In this document: positions 7,860-15,779 of the stretch, one piece after another
How the letters are laid out: every line of letters begins with the position of its first letter
How positions within the stretch are numbered: position 1 is the stretch's first letter
From: Halopseudomonas xinjiangensis
Lineage (GTDB): Bacteria; Pseudomonadota; Gammaproteobacteria; Pseudomonadales; Pseudomonadaceae
NCBI RefSeq assembly: GCF_900104945.1
Contig: NZ_LT629736.1
Coordinates: 310,001-374,000, forward strand
DNA length: 64,000 bases
Direction: 5' to 3'
Made by a program: the position numbers and the translations under genes
Notes under the pieces: generated by a model
What the model was told of the DNA's origin: nothing
Seen by the model: only the letters and a program-made list of their open reading frames with translations
Database searches by the model: none

Positions 7860-10853
7860 ATGCGGTTAAGAACGTGGTTGTTGTTGGGTGTTGCAGTGCT
7901 GGCCGGGGTCTATCTGATCCGCTATGAGTCCCATCATTCCTATTACCAATCTCTTTTTCTCAGCCGTTACGCCAAGGATCTGACCTTTCGCGTAGGAGAC
8001 GGGCCGAGCGATGCCGTGCGCTTCCCGCAAAGCGGTCCGTTCGACGTGCGCCTGGGTTATACCGCCATCCCTCTATTGACGCCGCGGCTGCGCCAGCATG
8101 GCTTCGAGTTGACCAGCCAGGCGCGGCTGTCACCAGCAATGCTGCAGTATGTCGACTACGGCCTGTATCCGCCTTATCAGGAAAAAACCCAGGCCGGCCT
8201 GCAGGTGCTCGACTGCAAGGGCGATTCGATCTACGCGTTCCAATACCCACAGCGTGCCTATTCCGACTTCGATGCGGTTCCCGACCTGCTGCAGCGCAGC
8301 CTGCTGTTCATCGAGAATCGCCGCCTGCTTGCGCCGGGCCGCGACCGGGCGAACCCAGCGGTGGATTGGCCGCGCCTGGCCAGCGCCTCGCTGGCGCTGC
8401 TATCACGCCGTTTTGATGACGATGGTTCCACCCACGGTGCGAGCACCCTTGCCACGCAGATCGAGAAGTATCGCCATTCTCCGGAAGGTCGGACATTCGA
8501 GCCCAAGGACAAGCTGGTGCAGATGGCTTCGGCCAGCGTGCGCGCATATGGGCAAGGGCCCTACACCATCGAGGCGCGTCAACGCTTGGTCCTCGACTAT
8601 CTGAATACTGTACCGCTGGCCGCCGCGCCGGGCTTCGGCGAGGTCAACGGCGTCGGTGACGCGGTATGGGTCTGGTTCGGCCGTGAATTCGACCGCTTCA
8701 ATCAGGACCTGCAGGGAGACGCGGGCATCGAGGCGCAAGGCCAGGCCCTGCGCCAGGGCTTGGCGATCTTCGTCGCGCAGCGGCGCCCTTCCTATTACCT
8801 GCTTGCCGGCCGCGACGATCTCGCTGAACTGGTCGACAGCCACCTGAGGCTGCTTGCTCGTGACGGCATCATCGAAAAGGAGCTGCGTGATGCCGCGCTG
8901 GCTGCTTCGTTTGGCTTCCGCGAGCGCGGCCAGGCTTCCCGTATCCGGCCGGTGATCGAGGCCGACAAGGCGGTCACGGTGTCGCGTGTCCGTCTGGCCG
9001 GCCTGCTCGAACAGTCGCTGTATGCGGTAGACCGCATGGATTTGCGCGCCGGCAGCAGTCTGCATGCCGACCTGCAGAAGGCAGTCAGTCAATATATTGA
9101 AAACCTCGCGGACCCGGCCTTTGCCGAGCAGGCTGGCCTGTTCGGCGAACGCCTATTGTCGCCAGAAAAAGTCGCGGCGGTGCGCTACAGCTTCACGCTC
9201 ATGCAGTATGACGGTGACGGCAATCAGGTACGCGTACAAACGGACAACACCGGTTTGCCGTTCGACCTTAATGAAGGTAGCAAGCTGGAGCTGGGTTCGA
9301 CCGCCAAGCTGCGGGTGCTGGCGACCTATCTGCAGATCATCGCCGAGCTGCACGCGAGCCTCGCTGGCGCCGATGAAGCTGTGCTGCAGCAAGCTTTGGC
9401 CGAGCCGGAAGACCGCTTGAGCATATGGGTGGCGACGACCTTGCGCAGTCAGCCGGACATGCCGCTGCCGGAGCTGCTCGAAGCGGCACTGGAGCGGCGC
9501 TACTCTGCTTCGCCTGCCGAGCGATTCTATACCGGTGGCGGCGTGCAGCGTTTTCGCAACTTCCGCCGTGAGGACGATGGCCGTAATCCGACCATGCGTG
9601 AATCGCTGCGCGAGTCGATCAACCTGCCATTCGTCCGTCTGCAACGCGACATCGTGCGCTACAGCATTCATCAGGCCCACCGCGACAGTGCGGCGCTGCT
9701 CCAGGATGACCAGGATCCGCGGCGCGACGAATATCTTGCCCAGTTCGCCGATCGGGAAGGCCGTACCTTCATGCTGCGCTTCTGGCGCAAATACCAGAAC
9801 AAGACTCAGGCCGAGCGGTTGAGCAGTTTCCTCGAAGGCCTGAGGCCGACCTCTACGCGTCTGGCAGCGGTGCATCGTTACCTGTATCCGGATGCATCGC
9901 AGGAGGACTTCGCCGGGTTCGTGCGCAGCCGTACCGAAGAAGTCATCAGTGACAAGCGTATCGAGGATCTCTACGAGGCTTACGGGCCGGGCAAGTACAG
10001 CCTGCCGGACCAGGGTTACATCGCCAGGGTTCACCCGCTCGAACTGTGGTTGCTCGGCTATCTGATCCGCAACGAGGGCGCCATTTTCTCCGATGCGGTT
10101 CAGGCCAGTCAGGCCGAGCGCCAGGAAGTCTATGGGTGGCTGTTTCGCACGCGTCACCGCAGCGCGCGTGACAACCGCATTCGCACCATGCTGGAAGTCG
10201 AGGCCTACCTCGACATCCATGCGCGCTGGCAGGCGATGGGCTACCCGTTCGATCATCTAGTGCCCTCGCTGGGCACGGCGCTGGGAAGCTCCGGCGACCG
10301 GCCGGCTGCGCTTGCCGAGCTGATGGGCATCATTCAGAACGGCGGAATCCGCTACCCCACGGCGCGCATCACGGAGCTGCACTTTGGCGAGGGTACGCCC
10401 TACGAAACGCATTTCCAGCGCGCGCCGGCGCAGGGTCGTCAGGTGCTGGTGCCTGAGGTGGCCGCTGCCTTGCGTGAAGCGCTTTCGCAGGTGGTTGAAG
10501 ATGGCACCGCGCGCCGGCTGCAGGGCACCTTCCGCGCAGCGGACGGGTCGGAGCTTTCCATCGGCGGCAAGACCGGCACCGGTGACAATCGTATTCACAC
10601 CGTGGCTTCGTCCGGCATGTCCACGGGTAGTCAGGTGCTGAACCGCACGGCAACCTTTGTGTTCTTCATTGGCGATGACCATTTTGGAACGCTTACTGCA
10701 TTTGTGCCGGGACAGGCGGCAGGTAACTTCCGCTTCACGTCGGCGCTGCCGGTACAGGTGTTGAAAGGCATGGCGCCTATGCTCACCGCCTACTTCGAAA
10801 ACAGTCAGGCCGCTTGTAGCGCGCCGGCCGTGGAGATGGCCGCGCTGGATTGA
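7860..10853 (+). CDS. Divergent class A penicillin-binding-protein-like transglycosylase/transpeptidase
   Basis: A 997-residue protein with an N-terminal membrane anchor (about 5-22) and a large periplasmic part. A GT51-like domain is indicated by IENRRLL (Glu152; PBPs usually read EDRRF) and GASTLATQ (193-200; usually GASTITQQ). The penicillin-binding domain has the three active-site motifs in order and with good spacing: STAK (Ser480 region), SIN (about 586) and KTGTGD (about 904). It is therefore predicted to polymerise and crosslink peptidoglycan, although the GT signatures are unusual and the region between SIN and KTG is longer than in PBP1a/1b. It is flanked by unrelated genes. Relatives exist in Pseudomonas as unnamed transglycosylase-domain proteins; I know no experimental function. 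Confidence 0.8.
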   Translation: MRLRTWLLLGVAVLAGVYLIRYESHHSYYQSLFLSRYAKDLTFRVGDGPSDAVRFPQSGPFDVRLGYTAIPLLTPRLRQHGFELTSQARLSPAMLQYVDYGLYPPYQEKTQAGLQVLDCKGDSIYAFQYPQRAYSDFDAVPDLLQRSLLFIENRRLLAPGRDRANPAVDWPRLASASLALLSRRFDDDGSTHGASTLATQIEKYRHSPEGRTFEPKDKLVQMASASVRAYGQGPYTIEARQRLVLDYLNTVPLAAAPGFGEVNGVGDAVWVWFGREFDRFNQDLQGDAGIEAQGQALRQGLAIFVAQRRPSYYLLAGRDDLAELVDSHLRLLARDGIIEKELRDAALAASFGFRERGQASRIRPVIEADKAVTVSRVRLAGLLEQSLYAVDRMDLRAGSSLHADLQKAVSQYIENLADPAFAEQAGLFGERLLSPEKVAAVRYSFTLMQYDGDGNQVRVQTDNTGLPFDLNEGSKLELGSTAKLRVLATYLQIIAELHASLAGADEAVLQQALAEPEDRLSIWVATTLRSQPDMPLPELLEAALERRYSASPAERFYTGGGVQRFRNFRREDDGRNPTMRESLRESINLPFVRLQRDIVRYSIHQAHRDSAALLQDDQDPRRDEYLAQFADREGRTFMLRFWRKYQNKTQAERLSSFLEGLRPTSTRLAAVHRYLYPDASQEDFAGFVRSRTEEVISDKRIEDLYEAYGPGKYSLPDQGYIARVHPLELWLLGYLIRNEGAIFSDAVQASQAERQEVYGWLFRTRHRSARDNRIRTMLEVEAYLDIHARWQAMGYPFDHLVPSLGTALGSSGDRPAALAELMGIIQNGGIRYPTARITELHFGEGTPYETHFQRAPAQGRQVLVPEVAAALREALSQVVEDGTARRLQGTFRAADGSELSIGGKTGTGDNRIHTVASSGMSTGSQVLNRTATFVFFIGDDHFGTLTAFVPGQAAGNFRFTSALPVQVLKGMAPMLTAYFENSQAACSAPAVEMAALD

Positions 10854-10970
10854 CATCGCTGGCCCGTTGACCTAAACCGTATGAACTGCGGCGGTGCCGT
10901 GGTCGAGATATTCAGGGTGCGGAGCGCCCGGGCAGTAGATAACAATAAAACCGAGCAGAAGGAGGGCAGC

Positions 10971-11795
10971 GTGGCGAGCCTTGCCGAACCCAGCCTGGCG
11001 AAGTCGGTGGCCGATGCAGCGCGTCCGGATAATCTCTACGTGTTCGCGCGCTATACTTTTTTCTACACTACGCCGCATCATCGTCCGTTCCGGTTGCAGC
11101 CGCATAGCGCAACCATATTGCTAAACGCCTATGGCGAGCCGTTCAAGGTCATGGTGGGCAAGCGCAGCTACTCTACTCGCGCGATTGCCTTCGGCTCGCT
11201 GGTGAGCCGTCAGATCATTGCCCCGTCCAGCGGGCTCATCGCGTTGTTCGTCATGCCGGAGTCGCCCTTGTTTCCGCGGTTCGTTTCTCTCGGCCCGGAA
11301 CGGTTTCGCCTGCTCGACAGGGATGCGCTTGCCACAGCGGACGAGGACTTCGTCGCGCTATACGAAGGGCACGCCGAGCAGGACCAGGCAATGCGTGCCT
11401 ACCAGCGGCTCACCGGCTTGCTGGGCGAGGGCGGCACCGATGCCACGACCTGGCATCGGGCGCGCGAACTGATGCAGCTGATCGCCGAGAACCCGGGTCT
11501 CAGTCTCGAAGAACTCGCCGCGGCGCACCGCATTACCTATTCATGGATGTCCCGGCTGTTTTCGCATTCGGTCGGCATTCCTCTGCGCGACTACAAGAAC
11601 TGGCTCCGGCGACGCAAGGTCTGGGAGTTGCTCGCCACCAATCTGTCCCTTACCGAGATAGCCCACCGTGCCGGGTTCAGCGATTCCGCGCATCTTTCAC
11701 GTACCTACCGTCGCTGGTTCGGCATGACGCCCTCGGAAAGTCGTCGGCGGAAGAATGTCCGGTATTTTTCCTTTCCCTTCGACGGCCACAGATAA
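10971..11795 (+). CDS. AraC-family transcriptional regulator
   Basis: A GTG start at 10971 with AGGAGGG five bases upstream is preferred to an in-frame ATG at 10881 that lacks a ribosome binding site, giving 274 residues. The C-terminal third has the two helix-turn-helix motifs of AraC/XylS proteins, ending in LTEIAHRAGFSDSAHLSRTYRRWFGMTPSE. The N-terminal part looks like a cupin-like sensing domain (about 20-120). The ligand and targets are unknown. It sits between the PBP-like gene and the antiporter gene, all on the plus strand but separated by gaps over 100 bases, so co-regulation is not evident. Confidence 0.85.
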   Translation: MASLAEPSLAKSVADAARPDNLYVFARYTFFYTTPHHRPFRLQPHSATILLNAYGEPFKVMVGKRSYSTRAIAFGSLVSRQIIAPSSGLIALFVMPESPLFPRFVSLGPERFRLLDRDALATADEDFVALYEGHAEQDQAMRAYQRLTGLLGEGGTDATTWHRARELMQLIAENPGLSLEELAAAHRITYSWMSRLFSHSVGIPLRDYKNWLRRRKVWELLATNLSLTEIAHRAGFSDSAHLSRTYRRWFGMTPSESRRRKNVRYFSFPFDGHR

Positions 11796-11920
11796 GCCGG
11801 GTCGGCGACATTCGCCGTTACAGCAAATTTGGTGCCGGGCAGATTCGCTTCGTCCGGCGCCATGCTAGATTTGCCGGCGGCGTGTCAGCGCTTTAAAAAA
11901 CAAGACAATCGAGGTGGTCC

Positions 11921-13000
11921 ATGAGTTTGACGGTGATGGTGCTGTTCGCGGTAGGCCTGGTGCTACTGGTGGCCGGGGCGGAAGTTCTGGTAAAAGGCGC
12001 GTCGCGACTCGCGGCCGGCTTTCGCATCTCCCCGCTGGTCATCGGTCTGACCGTCGTGGCGTTCGGCACCAGCGCGCCTGAAATGGCGGTGAGCGCCGGA
12101 GCGGCTGTTGCTGGCCAGGGTGACATTGCTCTGGGCAACGTGCTCGGTAGCAATATCTTCAACGTGTTGTTCATCCTCGGACTTGCCGCTCTGATCTCAC
12201 CGCTGGTCGTATCGCGGCAACTGATCCGCCTGGATGTGCCGCTGATGATCGGCGCAACCGTGCTAGTCATCCTCCTCTCGCTCGACGGTGAGCTGGGCTT
12301 GCTCGATGGCGCGTTGCTGATGGCCTCGATCATCGGCTACACCGGGTTCCTCGTGATCAGCAGTCGCCGGGCGAACCGTCCGGGTGATGCCGAGGAACTG
12401 GGCGTACCGGACGCCGAGCACAGCGGCTCGATGCCGATGAATGTGCTGTTCATCATTGGTGGTCTGGTGATGCTGGTGCTGGGTGCGCGCTGGCTGGTTG
12501 ACGGCGCAGTCTCCATGGCCACCGCGTTCGGCCTGTCCGAACGGGTGATAGCGCTGACTATCGTCGCCGCCGGCACCTCGTTGCCGGAGGTGGCGACATC
12601 GGTCATCGCGAGCATCCGTGGTCAGCGTGACATCGCGGTGGGCAACGTGGTTGGCAGCAACCTGTTCAACCTGCTGGCTGTGCTGGGTCTCGCCGGCCTA
12701 CTGTCGCCGGACGGCGTGCAGGTGTCCGACGCTGTGCTGCGCTTCGACATGCTGGTTGCGCTGGCGGTAGCAATCGCCTGTCTGCCGATCTTCTTCAGTG
12801 GCTTTCGCATCACCCGCTGGGAAGGGCTGTTATTCCTTGCGTATTACGTGGTGTACACCGGGCATCTGGTCATGGCTGCTACCGGTTCGGTTGCCCTCGG
12901 CGGCCTGCAATCGGCGGTGCTGTATTACGCATTGCCGCTTACGGCGCTGACGCTTCTGGTGTTGATGGTGCAGGGTTGGCGTGAGCGTCACAAACATTAA
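11921..13000 (+). CDS. Calcium/sodium antiporter (YrbG/CaxA family)
   Basis: A 359-residue inner-membrane exchanger built of two homologous halves of about five helices each. The paired signature repeats are visible: GTSAPEMAVSAG with GNVLGSNIFNV in the first half, and GTSLPEVATSVI with GNVVGSNLFNL in the second. These alpha-repeats form the ion-binding site of the CaCA superfamily. Length and two-fold organisation match the YrbG group, which is predicted to exchange Na+ (or H+) for Ca2+. The start is preceded by GAGGTGG. It is not linked to the LPS-transport genes that flank yrbG in E. coli. Confidence 0.9.
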   Translation: MSLTVMVLFAVGLVLLVAGAEVLVKGASRLAAGFRISPLVIGLTVVAFGTSAPEMAVSAGAAVAGQGDIALGNVLGSNIFNVLFILGLAALISPLVVSRQLIRLDVPLMIGATVLVILLSLDGELGLLDGALLMASIIGYTGFLVISSRRANRPGDAEELGVPDAEHSGSMPMNVLFIIGGLVMLVLGARWLVDGAVSMATAFGLSERVIALTIVAAGTSLPEVATSVIASIRGQRDIAVGNVVGSNLFNLLAVLGLAGLLSPDGVQVSDAVLRFDMLVALAVAIACLPIFFSGFRITRWEGLLFLAYYVVYTGHLVMAATGSVALGGLQSAVLYYALPLTALTLLVLMVQGWRERHKH

Positions 13001-13137
13001 CCGGAAAGATTGCTTCGGTGCGCCGTTCGCAGGCACGTTATTCCACGGTCCTGCGAAGGCCCAGGGCGCCGAGGCGGCTTTGCAAAGTGGATCGCGGCCC
13101 GCACAATGGCTGCTCGACCACTGACAAGGGGCTGCCC

Positions 13138-13986
13138 ATGACGTCTGACGCACTTCCGCTATCCGGCCGCCGTATCGCGTTGCCTGAGAGCCGCGAACTG
13201 GATCTGTTTGCCGACATGCTGATCAAGCGCGGGGCAGGCGTCCTTCGCTGTCCGTTGGTATCCATCCATGACGCGCCGGATCAGGCGCCGGTGCTTGCCT
13301 GGTTGCAGGAGTTCGTGGAAAACCCCGGCGATGACCTGGTTCTGCTTACGGGTGAAGGGCTGCGCCGGCTGGTGACCAGTGCCGAGCGTGCCGGCGGCGA
13401 TCTGGCGCAGCGCTTCATAGGCCGCCTTGGCGAGGTCCGCAAGATAACGCGTGGACCCAAGCCGGGCGCTGCGCTGCGCAAGCTTGGGCTCAAAGCCGAT
13501 GTGGTCGCGGTGGAGCCGACTACCGAGGGCGTGATCAAGACCCTGGAACAGGAAGACCTAAAAGGGCGGCGCATTGCAGTGCAGCTCTACGGCAGCGAAC
13601 CCAACGACCTGCTGATGGGCTTTCTCTCCCGTGCCGGGGCCGAAGTCACCAGCGTGTCACCCTACATCTATGCCGATCACATCGAGGACGAGCAGGTTGA
13701 GGGCCTGATCACGGCGCTGATCAATCACGAAGTCGATGCCATTGCCTTCACCAGCGCAACGCAGGTGCGACGGATGTTCCAGATTGCCCGCCGCGTCGAG
13801 ACTGAAGAAGCGCTACATCGGGCATTGGCTGCGATCAAGGTTGCCGCGGTAGGGCCGGTCGTGGCGGAAGAGCTGACCGAGCGGGGCGTGGGCGTTGATC
13901 TGATGCCGGAAAGCAGCTACTTCATGAAGCCCCTGGTTCGGGAGCTGGTGAAGGCATTTACCGGGCATGAGGATACTCAAGTCTAG
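13138..13986 (+). CDS. Stand-alone uroporphyrinogen-III synthase-like (HemD-like) protein
   Basis: A 282-residue protein with the two-domain HemD fold pattern. Recognisable parts are LSGRRIALPESRELDLFADML at the N-terminus, LKGRRIAVQLYGSEPNDLL at the start of the second domain, VDAIAFTSATQVRRMF, and KVAAVGPVVAEELTERGV. The ATG at 13138 follows AAGGGG; an in-frame GTG at 13018 would add an implausible Arg-rich leader. The main Pseudomonas hemD sits with hemC near algR, so this is probably a paralogue, perhaps tied to another tetrapyrrole (siroheme, cobalamin or heme d1) branch. No neighbouring gene supports a specific branch, so the substrate is open. Confidence 0.75.
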   Translation: MTSDALPLSGRRIALPESRELDLFADMLIKRGAGVLRCPLVSIHDAPDQAPVLAWLQEFVENPGDDLVLLTGEGLRRLVTSAERAGGDLAQRFIGRLGEVRKITRGPKPGAALRKLGLKADVVAVEPTTEGVIKTLEQEDLKGRRIAVQLYGSEPNDLLMGFLSRAGAEVTSVSPYIYADHIEDEQVEGLITALINHEVDAIAFTSATQVRRMFQIARRVETEEALHRALAAIKVAAVGPVVAEELTERGVGVDLMPESSYFMKPLVRELVKAFTGHEDTQV

Positions 13987-14016
13987 GCAGGCAGCTGGGG
14001 CGGCGATCGGTGCAGG

Positions 14017-14080
14017 CTTCTTCGCGGCCGGGTCCGCTTCTACGCCATGTGATGTGTAGGAGCGCACCTGGGCGCGAAGC
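14017..14080. repeat. REP doublet (inverted pair)
   Basis: Two REP half-units face each other: CTTCTTCGCGGCCGGGTCCGC...TCTAC and GTAGGAGCGCACCTGGGCGCGAAG, separated by a 13-base spacer. This is the widespread Pseudomonas REP type with a GTAGGAGC core and GCGAAG end. The doublet lies between the HemD-like gene and the convergent amidase gene. A second doublet with the same two halves in reversed overall orientation lies at 47941-48007. Confidence 0.85.
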
Positions 14081-14127
14081 GGCCTAGCGGACAACTAGCA
14101 AGCCCGACCCTTCCGCGCCTGACCGGT

Positions 14128-15630
14128 TCACTCCGCCTCGGTCGCCATCGCCGGCCAGCGATCCTTCCACGGCCTGGCCTGCTCCAGCTGCGATGCCAGC
14201 TGCAACAGCCGACCTTCGCTTCCCACCGGGCCGCAGAATTGCACGCCGAGCGGCAGTCCTTTTTCTGTCCAGTAGAGCGGAACGGACATGGCTGGCGTGC
14301 CGGTCAGGTTGGCCAGCTGGGTAAAAGGCACATAGGTCAGATTCTTGCGAGCCATATCGTTGACCATGTTGTCGAGCATGCCCCAGCGCGACAGGGTCGG
14401 TAGCGCGCCGGATCTGAGCATGTTGTGCAGCAACTTGGCCTGGCGGGTGGGTATTTGTGCCTGCTCATGGCGGATCGGTGGATGCGCCAGCGTCGGGGTA
14501 AGGAAAAGATCATGCTGCTGATAGAACTGGCCCAGCGCCTGGCTGAAACTGTTCCACTGGCGATGGCTGGCAACGTAGCGCGCGCTGCTCATGCTGCGGC
14601 CGAACGCTGCCAGCACGCGAGTCAGCAGCTCGAATTCCTCATCACGTGCGCCCATGGTGCGGGCTTCGTCCAGCGTGGCGGCCACCTGGCCGAAGTACAG
14701 CATCAGGTAGCTGCGCGCCAGGGCCTGCCCGTCATAGTCCGGCTCGGCCTCGACCACTTCATGTCCCAACGATTGCAGCAGTGCCACGGTTTCCTCGACC
14801 GCCTTGATCGCCTCCGGATGCACCGGCGTGTCCACGGGCGATCGGGTGGAGAAGCCGATTCGCAGTGTGCCCGGTTCGCGCTGGGCGAGGTTGACGAAGC
14901 TGTCCTGGGCGCCGGCAATCTGGAACGGATCGCCAACGTTTGGCCCCGCCAGCACGTCCAGAGCCAGCGCAGAATCGCGTACGCTGCGGCTGACGACGCC
15001 ATCGCTCGAAGCGCCTTCCCAGATTTCCGCTGCTGCCGGGCCCACCGAGACGCGGCCGCGGGTTGGACGCAAGCCGAACAGACCGCAGCAGGCCGCGGGG
15101 ATTCGGATGGACCCGCCGCCATCATTCGCTCCCGCCATCGGCACGATGCCGGCTGCGACCGCGGCAGCCGAGCCGCCGCTGGAGCCACCTGGGGTATGCG
15201 CGGTGTTCCAGGGGTTAACCGTACGCCCGAATGCCTCCGGGTCGGTGACGCCCTTGAGCGCCAGTTCCGGGGTGTTGGTCTTGCCGAAGATCACCGCGCC
15301 CGCGTCGAGCAGCCGTTGCACGATATGCGAATGGCGCCGGGCCGGGATGCGGCTGAACACGGTGCTGCCGTTGCCCGTAGGCATCCCGGCGTAATCCTGA
15401 ATGGCGTCCTTGATCAGAAACGGCACGCCGGCAAGCGGGCCGGCGAGCGGTTCGCCTACACGCTTGCGCGCGATATCGATCATCGGCTGGCAGACGGCGT
15501 TGAGCTGGGGATTCAGGCGATGGTACCGGGCCAGGGCCAGGTCCAGTAATTCTTTCGGGGTGGCGTGCTGTTCGCGGATCAGACGGGCCAGATCCGTTGC
15601 ATCCATGCTGCTGTATTCCTGCGGGCTCAT
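14128..15630 (-). CDS. Amidase (amidase signature family)
   Basis: A 500-residue amidase-signature hydrolase. The Ser-cisSer-Lys triad is visible: Lys74 in FLIKDAIQ, the Gly/Ser-rich loop TPGGSSGGSAAA (Ser150/151), and the nucleophile Ser174 in GGGSIRIPAA. It is predicted to be cytosolic, with no signal peptide. Members of this group act on aliphatic or aromatic amides, 6-aminohexanoate cyclic dimer, aminoacyl-tRNA (GatA) and others. The absence of gatB/gatC next door and of GatA-specific features argues against GatA, and the substrate cannot be read from the sequence. It is divergent from the Lon-like gene and separated from it by about 150 bases. Confidence 0.9.
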   Translation of the reverse strand: MSPQEYSSMDATDLARLIREQHATPKELLDLALARYHRLNPQLNAVCQPMIDIARKRVGEPLAGPLAGVPFLIKDAIQDYAGMPTGNGSTVFSRIPARRHSHIVQRLLDAGAVIFGKTNTPELALKGVTDPEAFGRTVNPWNTAHTPGGSSGGSAAAVAAGIVPMAGANDGGGSIRIPAACCGLFGLRPTRGRVSVGPAAAEIWEGASSDGVVSRSVRDSALALDVLAGPNVGDPFQIAGAQDSFVNLAQREPGTLRIGFSTRSPVDTPVHPEAIKAVEETVALLQSLGHEVVEAEPDYDGQALARSYLMLYFGQVAATLDEARTMGARDEEFELLTRVLAAFGRSMSSARYVASHRQWNSFSQALGQFYQQHDLFLTPTLAHPPIRHEQAQIPTRQAKLLHNMLRSGALPTLSRWGMLDNMVNDMARKNLTYVPFTQLANLTGTPAMSVPLYWTEKGLPLGVQFCGPVGSEGRLLQLASQLEQARPWKDRWPAMATEAE

Positions 15631-15779
15631 ACGGCGCGGCCTCTGCTTGTTGTTATGGAAGCGAGGTTCTATTAAAGCTGTGTGACAGATTACGTCAAGC
15701 GGTTCGATGATTTACTCTTGTCAGGGTTGGGTCGCATAACAACAATGCTTCCTAAGTTACCTCTGCCCAAGGACGTTTG

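Noticed and set aside
9153-10256. Minus-strand ORF of 367 codons inside the PBP-like gene
   Set aside because: It is antisense to the transpeptidase domain whose motifs are clear on the plus strand.
14017-14080. REP doublet considered as a CRISPR repeat
   Set aside because: It is only one inverted pair, without regularly spaced direct repeats or cas genes.
14425-15549. Plus-strand ORF of 374 codons inside the amidase gene
   Set aside because: It is antisense to a gene with a complete amidase triad; no motifs.
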